From contig NZ_JRFU01000135.1 in assembly GCF_003122485.1 (NCBI RefSeq), positions 1 to 34,784 of the forward strand: a stretch of 34,784 nucleotides of DNA, given 5' to 3'. Within the stretch, counting starts at the first letter, position 1; each line of letters starts with the position of its first letter. The notes beneath the pieces were generated by a model. It did not search any database. It had not been told where the DNA came from and saw only the letters and a list, made by a program, of their open reading frames with translations. The DNA is from Eubacterium ramulus (GTDB lineage: Bacteria; Bacillota; Clostridia; Lachnospirales; Lachnospiraceae). Positions 24,946 through 34,762 of this stretch are shown one piece after another. The translations under genes and the position numbers were made by a program.

Positions 24946-27900
24946 TTACTCATCTGAATTATTTCCGCCTGACTCTGAATCATCCTCTGAATCTTTCCGT
25001 CTGCGAACTAACACAAGTACAATAATACCTGCTACAATGGCTGCTACTACAGCTACTGTACCTGCAATCACTTTTGCATGATCTTTGATCCATGCCATTG
25101 CACGTACCATCGGATTTGTAGAAATTGTTACTACATCATTGAATTCATACGCACAAGCTTCTTTGAATTCTTCTGAATCTGTATCTGTCACATTACCTGC
25201 CAGATCAGTAACAACAAGTTCTACTTTCTGTTTATCTTTGCTTTCATTAACTACAAAATCGCCTTCGTAGTTATTTCTGTCAGCAGAGAAATCAGTGATC
25301 TCATCCACTACTTTTCCGTCTACCAGAACCTTGATGGATTTCAGACCCATTGTATCATAAACACTGTAGGTTGCATCTACACTCTGTGCGTTAATGATGG
25401 TATCTTCCAGTCCTGCAATACTTGTGATTTCAGGAGCAGTTCCGTCCACATGGAACAGAATCTCTTTGTCCTCATAGTTTGTTGTCTCTGGGCTGTTTCC
25501 GGTTGCATCTTTTGATGCTACGGCAATCTTGTATACACCATCTTTTGCAAAATTTTCTTTTGCGATCGTATACTGATACTGATACCATCCACTGCTTCCG
25601 ATCGGTGCCTGATCATTAATTTCCGGTGTCACAGAATAATCTGTATCTGCCATCGGTTTACCATCACACAGAACTTCAATATCCAGTGAATCTGCCAGAA
25701 GTCTGTCTGCATTATACTCAGTGATTACCAGATCATCCTTGATTGCTGACGGCTGAACATACGCTCCACCATCTTGAATCAGGTCAATCAGCTGATCATT
25801 ATACACATATACAGAACCAAATCGGTTTACAGTAAAGGTTGCTGTTGTTTCTGCTGAATGTCCTGCTTTGTCTGTCATAGAAACAATCATAGTATAAATA
25901 CCATCTGTTCCTGCTTCTTTCTCAAAAGTATCAAAGCTTCCGCTTCCACCCTGACCGTCTAATGCAACTGCACTTCCAATGTATTTTTCAGTCACATCTT
26001 CATCTTTCACATCATAACGGGTTCTTGTCAGTGTGATTTTGTAACTGTCAAAGTTGATATCATTGAATGATACTGCCGGAACTACTTCATTTTTGAAAGC
26101 TCTGCCATTTGCTTCTTCACCGTTTACTGTGATTACCGGTGCGGTAATCTCTGTATCTACCGTAAGCTGTTCTGAAGAATATTCCACCATCTGATTGCTG
26201 GATTTATCTCTGTAGTTCATGGTGATGAAGTAATCGCCATCCTCAGATAATGTAAATGTTCCAATGTGAACATCGGTTCCCTGATCACTCCAACTTGGAG
26301 ATACGCTGTATGCTACACCATCTTTTGTAACAGATACAACTACATCTTCCGGATAGAAGTTTGCTTCGTTCATTGTCACTGTTGCTGTAACAGCTCCATC
26401 GTAATAGGAAATACCATTTTCCTGATGAACCGGCGTGTTATACTCAACATTTGCTGTCGGTGCGATATTATCTACGACAAGACGTTTGGTATCTGCCAGC
26501 TCACCGGATTCGTTTTCTGAACGGTCTTTTGCTGTAAACTGAACAGTTCCGTTAAACTGTGTATCATTTGTTAACGCATTTTTCGGAATCTCAAACGTAG
26601 AAGTTGCTGTCCGTCCATCTGCAGAATAAGTAATTCCTGCTTCCTCGATGATCTGATTGATCAGCTCTGCATTTACAGCACTGACACCTGCCGCTTTGGT
26701 ATATGCATATTTGAAATCATGTACACCTGCGATGTCATCATTTGCAGTAAGTGTAACTCTTACTTTTGCATTATAGAAACCATAGGAGATTCCATTTAAT
26801 GCAGTGTCTAAAATACTCGGACTATATGTTACAGTCAGACCAGATGGAACTGTTTTATCAACAGTGAAATAATCCTCACTGTAATCTGTTGCCTGATTGG
26901 TTGCCAGATCTGCATATGCCACATCAAACGTATAATTTGCATCTCCCGGATAAGTAATCGTCATCGTATGAATATCACCACGATCTGTCCATCCGGATTT
27001 CTGACACAATGCATCCGCATTCAATACTTTTCCAGTCACATCTTTGGCAATAATCGTGTAATCTACTTCTTTTCCAACAAAATTGTGCTCATTGATTGTC
27101 ACGGTTGCTGTCTGTGTTGCATTGAAATAAGATCTGTTATGACCTTCTGCATCCGCTAATACATTTTTTACATCCTTATTTGTATAGGATACGCTGATGA
27201 TCGGAGCTTTGGTATCGATTGTCATAACGTTTGACACATATTCCTTCATGACATTTCCACTACGGTCTTCATAGGTGACACGAATCTTGTAGTCAGCATC
27301 ATTGCTGTGGTTTTTCAATGCCGGAATTGTGTATGTTCCAATATGAAGATCTACTGATTCATCGGTCCATGCCGGTGTAATCTCTGTATAAGTTGCACCT
27401 GCATTTCTGGATAATTCAACTTTTACATCCTCTGCATAGAAGTTTGCTTCTGTCACCGCAAAGGTCAGATCAATGTTTTTGTTGTAATACCAGTGATTTC
27501 CCTCTTTTCTGCTTGGAGTTGTATAAGTTGCAGTCATGGTTGGAACCTTAGTATCCACAACAATCACATTTTCATTATCTACAATTGGATTTTTAATCTC
27601 TTTCTTGCATTTGTCTGTTGCCGCATAAATAAAGTTTCCTCTTAACTGATCTGCGTCCCCACGCGGTAAAACAACCGTTGCTGAAAACTGTTCCGGTTTT
27701 TCCTTATCCTGAACTGCGTCTACCGTCTGTAATGTATACGCTGAATCGCCTGTATCTTTATTTACATTACTTGCATTTGCTTCTTTTGCGTAAGACCAGG
27801 TAAAGTGATCTACACCGCTGACTTCATCCTGAGCAGTAAATGTCAATGTTACTTTTTTGTTATAATAGAAATATTTTTTACCGGTAACTGCTTCCGCCAC

Positions 27901-30900
27901 TTTATCAAATATTTTCTTTAGTGTTGTATAGTTATCAGAATAGGAAACCTTTACGTTCGTTGGTGCTTCACGATCCAGAACCACCCCTGTACAATGTTCT
28001 TTTTCCTCACCGGCCAGTGAATTCTTTGCCAGATCCTTATATTCAAATTTCAGATCATAAATTGCATCTCCGACAACATTTTCGAGTTTATCCAAAGACA
28101 GTTCTGCGACATGCTTCTTATCTATTATTTTCCAGCTGTCCTCTTGCTGCAGATACTCATTAAGAGCATCAAGCTTCTTCTGATCATCTTCCCCTTTGAT
28201 ATTTTTTGCAGAACCGGTTACCGAAATGTCTTTTGCACGGAAATTACGTTCATCAATATTTACAGTTACTTTCTGATTTCTTTTAGGATCTGTTTTATCT
28301 GTTACAGAAGCATCTTCCTCAAACGTAATGGTTGGTGCCGTCTTGTCGATGGTAATAACCTCTGATGTATAGACTTTTTCTTCGACATTTCCGGAATGAT
28401 CGGTATCCTGTAACGTAATAACATAATCGCCTTCTTCGGAAAGTGTATATTCTGCCTGGTACCAGTCTTTGCCATCATCATCTTCTGGGGCATTTTTATT
28501 TGTAATCTTTTCCCAATTCAGCTTTGATCCCTTGAACGAATAGTCTGTCGTTTTATCCGATACATCTGTTTTTTTTATGGTGACCGTTACATCATCTGCG
28601 TAAAAGTTTGCTTCTTTTACTTTTAGTGTTACCGTTACATCATCAGAAGTATAATGATGATTAACTTTCTTCTCATTAACGTCTTCTTCTACCTTCTGGT
28701 AATGTTCCGTTGCGTTTTCAAAACTGTAGGATGCATCTAACTTTGGAGATATACTATCAACGACAACAATATTGTCCGTGTCCGTCATATAGTCAGAGGA
28801 CAAATCTGCTGCATCAACTGCCTGTACCTGCAGATTACCATTTAACTGATCTTTTTTCCCAACTGGAAGCAGCAATGTTGCCTGATAAACTTTTTTATCT
28901 CTATCCGTTTTAACTTCCGCGATGTCAGTCAAAGTTCCACTGGCCTGTTCCAGATTACTATCACTGGCATCATCAGCACGTGTATAGATCCAATTCAGTG
29001 CTTTAATACCAGAAGTAGCATCCTTTGCTGTAATTGTTACTTCGACACCAGTTTTATCATAGAAATGGAAAATTTTATTTAACATTTCAAGAATAGGCGA
29101 AGTAGAAGCAGAATAGGTAATCTCGATATCTTTTGCATCTGGTCTTACACTATCAATTTTCTCAATACCAGTTTTGATTGGAGCTGTAATACCACCAGTC
29201 GTTGTACTTTTCAGATAAACAATACGTTCGCTTTCACCCTGATTATTAAATACCACGCAGCTCATTGCATTTAATGTCTTAGTTGCATCATTTTTCCATT
29301 CGCTTGCAATCTGATATCCCTCTGCCGGAACAACATATACAGCCTGCTGAAACCATCCTGCTTCATTGGCCGTTATTGTTTCTGCATCTGCACTTTCAGA
29401 GCTCTTCAGAGAAAAACTGTTCTCCGGCGTTGCTTCAAACTGAATATTAATGGAATAATCGGCATCTGCTTCCTCATAAAGTACTTTTTTTGCCCAAAGC
29501 CCAAAGCCTTTTCTAACCCATTTTGTTCCAGCAGTTTTGTGAGCAGTCACTTTTACAGTCAGAGCACCGTTATTATCCACTAATTTTTCTGCCAGATTCT
29601 CATAATTGGAAATACTAAGTTTTCCACTCGTTTTGTCAATAGAAATTCCATAGTTTTCGGAATCTTCTCCATTAACAGTCGTACTATAAGTGATTGTACC
29701 GTTGTCCTTCTCAGATTTCCATGCCTTCAAATTTGAAATAATACCATTATTTGTTCCAAACACATACTTTTTAGAACTAACAATGTTACCATTTTCTTCA
29801 AATTTCAGCAGACCATCCATCTGAACAATATCTAACTGTGTTTTTCGTGTTTTTTTAATATAATTGTTTTTTTCTGAACAAGTATCTTTAAGTTCTACTT
29901 TTACAACTACATAGATGCTATGACCACCGCCTGCTTCCTGAACCTGCAGCTGTCCTCCTTCATCGATCGTTGCAATTTCTTTCATATCTGTAGAAGCATT
30001 CCCTGTTTCTGTTCCTTCTGTATCCCCTGATTCTTCAGAGCTATCTTCTTTTTCTGCGCTCTCAATGGAATAAGTAATCTTCACGACTGATGAATCAAAC
30101 TCCTGATCATCAACACCAAAAGCTTTTACAGAATAATCGTAGGTTCTATTTCGCGCTTCTTCGTATGTTACACTTTCTGGTATCTCATCTGAAATATTTT
30201 TCAGCTCAATGGATACCGGATCAATCGTTGCTATTGCATCAATTGTTTCTTCAAATTTTCCGTCATTATCTCTGTCGATTCGGATATAAACCGGATAACT
30301 TCCTGCATTTACACCTTTTGGGACCTCTCTTGACCAGCTTGATTCCTCTTTCTTTTCGGATACACTGTATTCCACCACTACATCTTTATTATTAGGATCG
30401 GTTCCTTCCACGGATTCTATCAGTCGATGGTATTTTCCATCATATGTACCCTTGTATTCATTTGCCTTTGACTTAAGCACTGCCGTATACGTCTGTTCAA
30501 AAGGTTCATAATTCTCTCTTTCCACACGTACTGTCACAGAATAAGTTCCGGCATATTGAATCTGTGGAATCGTCTCGGTTTTCTCACCGGTACCAAGCTT
30601 ATAAGTAACATTATCAGTTTTTCTTCCACCGGTTACCGTTACAGCATCATATTTTGGAAGTTCCTGACCTTCCTTTGCTCCGGTATAGGTCTCATTCAAA
30701 GGTGTAATTGTATAATCCGTTATTTTACCTAACGTTATTTCTGAATCAACCTCAGTACGATAAATCTCATACTGTTCCCCACGGTCTACACTGACCGCAA
30801 GTTTGTAGTTTCCCACCTCTGAAATCTGTGGAAGTTCACTGGTTTGTCCCGCTGATACCCATTCGTCTTTCCCAGTCGTCTCATCTTTTTCATATGTGTA

Positions 30901-31437
30901 CAGTTCATAGGTTACCTTATCCGGATGTTCACCATCTGTTACGATACCCTCCACGGTAGCTGCCGGGAATTTTTTTCCATCCGCATACGCTTCCGTTACA
31001 CCTGTCACAGTCACATCCTCAATCAGCATGCAACGTAAGGACACCTCAAAATTCTGATCTGCAGATGTGATTGGCAAAGATACAATGGCCGTATCATTGC
31101 TCTCATAATGTTCTTTGGATACCTGTGCGGTAAGTTCTAAATCATTTTCCTTATAGTCATCCCCAGACAGTACTTCTGCACATCCGTCTTCGTCCGTCAT
31201 TACAATTCCGGATATTGGATTTTCAACATCTGTCTGCGACTCAATCGTATAATTGACTACCGCATCAGCCAGCGCTTTTCCATTTCCATCTGTTACGGTT
31301 ATGGTTACTGCATCCGGGTGTTTTTCTGTTGCTGCTGATGCCTGAAGCCAGGACATCGGCAGAATAGACACTGCAACCAGAACTGCCAGAAAAAAGGATA
31401 ACAAGCGTTTGGGCTTTGTACATTTTCTGTTTCTCAT
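24946..31437 (-). CDS. Giant membrane-anchored surface protein with repeated Ig-like modules
   Basis: A 2163-residue exported protein. Residues 1-36 are a signal peptide (RRLLSFF-type hydrophobic core ending ASA-A). A Cna-like domain follows (VTDGNGKALADAVVNYTI), then several MBG/Ig-like modules up to about residue 800. From about 800 to 1990 there is a super-repeat of longer modules containing FYYNKKVTLTFTA, EANFYAEDV and SGNV segments, separated by VDxxAP-type linkers near residues 897, 1032, 1294, 1407, 1526, 1656 and 1996. The C-terminus has one membrane segment (about 2123-2144), then RRRK and an acidic tail; there is no LPxTG. It should form a long fibre on the cell surface, as adhesin or sensor. 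GGGAGG precedes ATG 31437. Confidence 0.85.
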   Translation of the reverse strand: MRNRKCTKPKRLLSFFLAVLVAVSILPMSWLQASAATEKHPDAVTITVTDGNGKALADAVVNYTIESQTDVENPISGIVMTDEDGCAEVLSGDDYKENDLELTAQVSKEHYESNDTAIVSLPITSADQNFEVSLRCMLIEDVTVTGVTEAYADGKKFPAATVEGIVTDGEHPDKVTYELYTYEKDETTGKDEWVSAGQTSELPQISEVGNYKLAVSVDRGEQYEIYRTEVDSEITLGKITDYTITPLNETYTGAKEGQELPKYDAVTVTGGRKTDNVTYKLGTGEKTETIPQIQYAGTYSVTVRVERENYEPFEQTYTAVLKSKANEYKGTYDGKYHRLIESVEGTDPNNKDVVVEYSVSEKKEESSWSREVPKGVNAGSYPVYIRIDRDNDGKFEETIDAIATIDPVSIELKNISDEIPESVTYEEARNRTYDYSVKAFGVDDQEFDSSVVKITYSIESAEKEDSSEESGDTEGTETGNASTDMKEIATIDEGGQLQVQEAGGGHSIYVVVKVELKDTCSEKNNYIKKTRKTQLDIVQMDGLLKFEENGNIVSSKKYVFGTNNGIISNLKAWKSEKDNGTITYSTTVNGEDSENYGISIDKTSGKLSISNYENLAEKLVDNNGALTVKVTAHKTAGTKWVRKGFGLWAKKVLYEEADADYSINIQFEATPENSFSLKSSESADAETITANEAGWFQQAVYVVPAEGYQIASEWKNDATKTLNAMSCVVFNNQGESERIVYLKSTTTGGITAPIKTGIEKIDSVRPDAKDIEITYSASTSPILEMLNKIFHFYDKTGVEVTITAKDATSGIKALNWIYTRADDASDSNLEQASGTLTDIAEVKTDRDKKVYQATLLLPVGKKDQLNGNLQVQAVDAADLSSDYMTDTDNIVVVDSISPKLDASYSFENATEHYQKVEEDVNEKKVNHHYTSDDVTVTLKVKEANFYADDVTVTIKKTDVSDKTTDYSFKGSKLNWEKITNKNAPEDDDGKDWYQAEYTLSEEGDYVITLQDTDHSGNVEEKVYTSEVITIDKTAPTITFEEDASVTDKTDPKRNQKVTVNIDERNFRAKDISVTGSAKNIKGEDDQKKLDALNEYLQQEDSWKIIDKKHVAELSLDKLENVVGDAIYDLKFEYKDLAKNSLAGEEKEHCTGVVLDREAPTNVKVSYSDNYTTLKKIFDKVAEAVTGKKYFYYNKKVTLTFTAQDEVSGVDHFTWSYAKEANASNVNKDTGDSAYTLQTVDAVQDKEKPEQFSATVVLPRGDADQLRGNFIYAATDKCKKEIKNPIVDNENVIVVDTKVPTMTATYTTPSRKEGNHWYYNKNIDLTFAVTEANFYAEDVKVELSRNAGATYTEITPAWTDESVDLHIGTYTIPALKNHSNDADYKIRVTYEDRSGNVMKEYVSNVMTIDTKAPIISVSYTNKDVKNVLADAEGHNRSYFNATQTATVTINEHNFVGKEVDYTIIAKDVTGKVLNADALCQKSGWTDRGDIHTMTITYPGDANYTFDVAYADLATNQATDYSEDYFTVDKTVPSGLTVTYSPSILDTALNGISYGFYNAKVRVTLTANDDIAGVHDFKYAYTKAAGVSAVNAELINQIIEEAGITYSADGRTATSTFEIPKNALTNDTQFNGTVQFTAKDRSENESGELADTKRLVVDNIAPTANVEYNTPVHQENGISYYDGAVTATVTMNEANFYPEDVVVSVTKDGVAYSVSPSWSDQGTDVHIGTFTLSEDGDYFITMNYRDKSSNQMVEYSSEQLTVDTEITAPVITVNGEEANGRAFKNEVVPAVSFNDINFDSYKITLTRTRYDVKDEDVTEKYIGSAVALDGQGGSGSFDTFEKEAGTDGIYTMIVSMTDKAGHSAETTATFTVNRFGSVYVYNDQLIDLIQDGGAYVQPSAIKDDLVITEYNADRLLADSLDIEVLCDGKPMADTDYSVTPEINDQAPIGSSGWYQYQYTIAKENFAKDGVYKIAVASKDATGNSPETTNYEDKEILFHVDGTAPEITSIAGLEDTIINAQSVDATYSVYDTMGLKSIKVLVDGKVVDEITDFSADRNNYEGDFVVNESKDKQKVELVVTDLAGNVTDTDSEEFKEACAYEFNDVVTISTNPMVRAMAWIKDHAKVIAGTVAVVAAIVAGIIVLVLVRRRKDSEDDSESGGNNSDE

Positions 31438-31490
31438 CTTTTCCTCCCTTGTTTATTTTTTATTTCATATTTGTAATAAGTAAATATTAC

Positions 31491-31979
31491 TTATGAAATA
31501 CGTTCTTTTGTGTGCACCAGCATAATGTCATCCAACATCTTCATATGCACTGTTTTCTGTTGTGTCAGAATCTCCGTCTCATTTTCCAAAGACTCTGTCA
31601 CATTCCCCAAAATAGCGGTTTCTTCGCTTACCAGCAGTTCCGTCTCATCTGATGATGACTCCTGTGAAGCCGCCATTGTTTCTTTTAGCAATCCCGTTTC
31701 CGGCCGGATTGCCTCTGTCACATTTTCTTTTTTCTTAAATGTTAATTCTTCCGTTAGTTTTTTATGCCTTTCGTTCTTTTTTCCTGGTTTAAAGGCCGGA
31801 TTGCCTTTTTGGGAGTTTGTCTCCCGCATCTGCTGAATTGCTTTCTTCGCATTTTTTCCTGACAGATCACCAATTACCGTCGGAATTTTAAATTTTATAA
31901 ACAAAATAACTGCCAGAATCAGGCAAACAACAGCTCCGGCAAATGCAATATACGATATTTTTACTAATAATTCTGCCAT
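31491..31979 (-). CDS. Small membrane protein with repeated T-x-x-L/I motifs, candidate kinase substrate
   Basis: A 162-residue protein with one N-terminal membrane segment (about residues 8-30), a basic region (40-75) and an acidic, threonine-rich tail. Seven threonines (76, 88, 95, 113, 121, 128, 135) have leucine or isoleucine at +3, in units such as ETGLL, ETELL, ETAIL and ETEIL. A pThr with a hydrophobic residue at +3 is a known kind of FHA ligand. The gene overlaps the kinase stop by one base (TAATG), so kinase and substrate would be made together. It is probably a phospho-scaffold that recruits FHA proteins to the membrane; no enzymatic domain is visible. Confidence 0.75.
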   Translation of the reverse strand: MAELLVKISYIAFAGAVVCLILAVILFIKFKIPTVIGDLSGKNAKKAIQQMRETNSQKGNPAFKPGKKNERHKKLTEELTFKKKENVTEAIRPETGLLKETMAASQESSSDETELLVSEETAILGNVTESLENETEILTQQKTVHMKMLDDIMLVHTKERIS

Positions 31980-33670
31980 TACTGTTTCCTCTCTTCCGCA
32001 TTTGTATAAGTTCTCTGAATTGCTTCTCTATAGTTGTCGTAATTATCAAGAATTTCCCGCTGCAACTGCTGTGACTGTTCCTTCTGTACCGTCAGTTCTG
32101 ATGCTTTTTCATAAACACGATCCAATAAAGTAAGAATCTTATCCTGATCTACATTTACCTGTTCCATATTTGTTCTCTGATCATACAGTAGCATAAATAC
32201 ACCATTATAAAATGTTAATTTATCATACGCTCCGGAATCTTCCACCTCTGTCAACGTATCGTCGATCTGATCCAACAGCTGTTCATAATTTTCTTTTGAT
32301 GCTTCCTCTACGGTCGCTGAATTCAAAATATAAGTTTTATAGAAAGAGCAGATCTGATAATAACAGTCCGAAATTTTCTTTTCTTTAAAATCAGGAGAAA
32401 TATTCTCATTTTTCGCATTTAATTCAAAGAAAGAAATGGCTTTCTGTACACGATTGGAAAAACTATAGGAGCCATCGTCATCCGTATAATAGTTAAAATA
32501 CATCATACCGATCTGATAATTCAGTTCCGCATACTCCTTACTGGAAGTGTCAAATTCTGCCTTATTTCGGTTGTAAATTCCCAAAAACTGATCATTTTGT
32601 TTTTTTCCAAAGGTTCCATCGTCTTCATAAGCCGTCAGCATTTTTTCATAAGCATCCAGTTTTTCCGGATAAATATCAATTGCCTTCATATAGCTGTCGA
32701 TTTTTTCATCTACTGACGTTGATTCTGATACGGAAACCAGATTTTCGTAATCATTATTGTTGATCGTTTTTGCTGCCACCCTGCAGGTGATTCCTGCTGC
32801 CGCAAGAGCGACTGCCAGAGTTCCGAATATGACAAATGCCCGCAATTTCCGCTTCTGTGTCCGTTTATAGTCCTTGGTGATCAGATCCGGATGTTCCAGA
32901 TCATATAACAGGTCTGAACAATTCTGATATCGGTTCTCCGCTGCCGGCTGTACACATTTGTCAATGATAATCTCAATACCTTCTGACAATTCCGGGTTCC
33001 ACATCCGGACCGGTACATATTTTTCTCCGCCACGCGGGTCGATTCCGGTCAGCAAATGATGCATCGTCATTCCAAGCGCAAAAATATCGGATCTTGCATC
33101 AGTCTGGCCACTGTACTGTTCCGGAGGCGCATAACCTTTTGTTCCAAGCACGGTGGTATCTGCCAGGCTCTGTTCCTTATATTCCCGGGCAATACCAAAG
33201 TCAATGATTTTAATATTTCCCTCTGGCTTCAACATAATATTGGCCGGTTTCATATCACGGTAAATGATCGGCGGCTTCTGGGAATGCAGATAAGATAAGA
33301 CATCGCATAACTGCTTTGCCCATGCAATCACCAGCTCCTCCGGCTGTGGACCGTATTCCAGAAGAATCTTATCCAGCGATTCTCCCTCGATATAATCCAT
33401 GACAACAAAAATGGTCTCCCCGTTGTCAATAATATCGACAATACGTGGCAGAGACGGATGATCCAGTTTTTTCATCATATTTGCTTCCGCAAGTAGACTG
33501 TTTACAATCACCACGTCGTCTTTTCCGTTGCCTTTTTTTCTAATTTCTTTTACTGCCCACTGCTTATTCAAGTGCGTGTCCATTGCCAGATAAACAACGG
33601 ACATTCCGCCCTGACCGATTTTTCTTAAAATCTCATATTTTCCGTCAATTACAGATCCTATTTCTGCCAT
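31979..33670 (-). CDS. Transmembrane Ser/Thr protein kinase (Hanks type)
   Basis: A 563-residue kinase. The N-terminal catalytic domain (1-260) is complete: glycine loop IGQGGMSVVYLA, ATP lysine Lys41 (AVKEI), helix-C Glu62, catalytic loop YRDMKPAN (Arg138, Asp139, Lys141, Asn144), DFG at 157-159, and APPEQ. The activation loop holds DTTVLGT, which itself fits a T-x-x-L phosphosite. A membrane segment lies at about 277-298. The remaining 265 residues outside are helical and TPR-like (YMKAIDIYPEKLDAYEKML) instead of PASTA repeats, so it probably senses a protein and not muropeptides. GGGGAAG precedes ATG 33670. It follows the phosphatase gene by 11 bases. Confidence 0.93.
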   Translation of the reverse strand: MAEIGSVIDGKYEILRKIGQGGMSVVYLAMDTHLNKQWAVKEIRKKGNGKDDVVIVNSLLAEANMMKKLDHPSLPRIVDIIDNGETIFVVMDYIEGESLDKILLEYGPQPEELVIAWAKQLCDVLSYLHSQKPPIIYRDMKPANIMLKPEGNIKIIDFGIAREYKEQSLADTTVLGTKGYAPPEQYSGQTDARSDIFALGMTMHHLLTGIDPRGGEKYVPVRMWNPELSEGIEIIIDKCVQPAAENRYQNCSDLLYDLEHPDLITKDYKRTQKRKLRAFVIFGTLAVALAAAGITCRVAAKTINNNDYENLVSVSESTSVDEKIDSYMKAIDIYPEKLDAYEKMLTAYEDDGTFGKKQNDQFLGIYNRNKAEFDTSSKEYAELNYQIGMMYFNYYTDDDGSYSFSNRVQKAISFFELNAKNENISPDFKEKKISDCYYQICSFYKTYILNSATVEEASKENYEQLLDQIDDTLTEVEDSGAYDKLTFYNGVFMLLYDQRTNMEQVNVDQDKILTLLDRVYEKASELTVQKEQSQQLQREILDNYDNYREAIQRTYTNAEERKQ

Positions 33671-33681
33671 AACTTCTTCCC

Positions 33682-34452
33682 CTATCTTCCATCGATTTTC
33701 ACTAAAATCGCTGAGATATTATCCCTTTCCTGTCGTTGTTTTACCAGTTCGATCAAATGGTGTAACTGCGTTTTCATCGTCTTTTGATCTTTCAAAACAC
33801 TTGCATGTAATGTCTGAAACATCTCTGCTTCCCCGATCTCATGTCGAAAACCATCCGAACAGAGCAAAAATACGCCGCTTTTTATATTTCCATACAGCAT
33901 TTCCGGTTCCACCTGCGCAGAAGCTCCCACACATTGCAACAGCATATTTCGCCTTTTATCCACTTTTGCCTGTTCTAATGTCATCGTTCCTCTTTTTATT
34001 TCTCTGGCAATAAACGTATGATCTGTAGTCATCTGACGAATGGTCGTTTCATCCAGAAAATACAATCTGGTATCTCCTACATGTAAAGTCAGATACTTGT
34101 CTCCCACACACAAAATAGCAGTGACCGTGGTTCCAAGTTGTACACGCTGCCGCTGCCCGTAAATACCTATTTTTGTATTTAATTCCCTTATCATTAATTC
34201 CCACTTCTGTGCGATGACCGTAAAATCAAGATGCACCAGTTCTTTTGGAAGTTCCTGTTCAAACCATGTTGCAAAACTTCGGATCACAGTAGCACTTGCC
34301 AGCTCTCCTTTGTCCATTCCTCCCATTCCATCGCAAACAACCGCAAGTAAAATTTCCCCTAACTCTGTCTCTGCATGTTTTACAAGAACACTGTCCTGAT
34401 TTATGTTCTTCCTAATTCCAATATCTGTTTCTGCTACTACCGTATATCGCAT
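33682..34452 (-). CDS. PP2C-family Ser/Thr protein phosphatase
   Basis: A 256-residue metal-dependent phosphatase. The PPM motifs are in order: NINQDS, VVCDGMGGMDKGE (metal-binding Asp), GTTVTAIL, HVGDTRLY, LLCSDGF and DNISAILV. There is no membrane segment, so it acts in the cytoplasm and would reverse phosphorylation by the kinase encoded directly downstream, as in the prpC-prkC pair of Firmicutes. GGAGGAAG lies just before the ATG at 34452, inside the end of the overlapping upstream frame. Confidence 0.94.
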   Translation of the reverse strand: MRYTVVAETDIGIRKNINQDSVLVKHAETELGEILLAVVCDGMGGMDKGELASATVIRSFATWFEQELPKELVHLDFTVIAQKWELMIRELNTKIGIYGQRQRVQLGTTVTAILCVGDKYLTLHVGDTRLYFLDETTIRQMTTDHTFIAREIKRGTMTLEQAKVDKRRNMLLQCVGASAQVEPEMLYGNIKSGVFLLCSDGFRHEIGEAEMFQTLHASVLKDQKTMKTQLHHLIELVKQRQERDNISAILVKIDGR

Positions 34453-34762
34453 ACTTCCTCCCCTGAATTAATTTGTATACCATCCCCTTCAAAAAATAGG
34501 CAAATTCGGATATATAATTTCTATCATGTCCCTGTACCGATTTCACAGAATACCAAATGTAGTCTACCAGCATTTGAACGTCAACCGTCTGCCAGTTCTG
34601 CTCCAATGGAAGATAAATAAACTGCAGTTTTCTTGTTGCTTCATTGATAAAAATATAGTTGATATCCCATATCACACTCTCTGCATTCAGGTCATTGGCA
34701 TTTATTTTCTGATTCATGTCTACGATTTGTTCCATCATAAAAAAGTGTCTTCGACACTTCAA
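34412..34762 (-). CDS. DUF6382-like fragment, probably a broken FHA-protein paralogue
   Basis: A 116-codon frame aligns with the second half of the DUF6382 domain of the FHA protein at 23762-24724: NDLNAESVIWDINYIF with DLTFEHIYVD, then LQFIYLPLEQNW with VKLVYVPVNQGF, and a matching helical end. It lacks the first ~95 residues and the whole FHA domain. The listed start is a TTG; ATG-ATG at 34738-34733 is an alternative. An in-frame TGA lies at 34777-34775, and the pattern HFFMMEQIV before the ATGs still looks like family sequence, so an older gene was probably interrupted there. The 3' end overlaps the phosphatase gene by 41 bases. Confidence 0.55.
   Translation of the reverse strand: MKCRRHFFMMEQIVDMNQKINANDLNAESVIWDINYIFINEATRKLQFIYLPLEQNWQTVDVQMLVDYIWYSVKSVQGHDRNYISEFAYFLKGMVYKLIQGRKYAIYGSSRNRYWN

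Noticed and set aside
34739-34759. Short hairpin (7-bp stem) followed by T residues, terminator-like
   Set aside because: It falls inside a frame that still resembles DUF6382 coding sequence; the stem is short and the resemblance may be chance.
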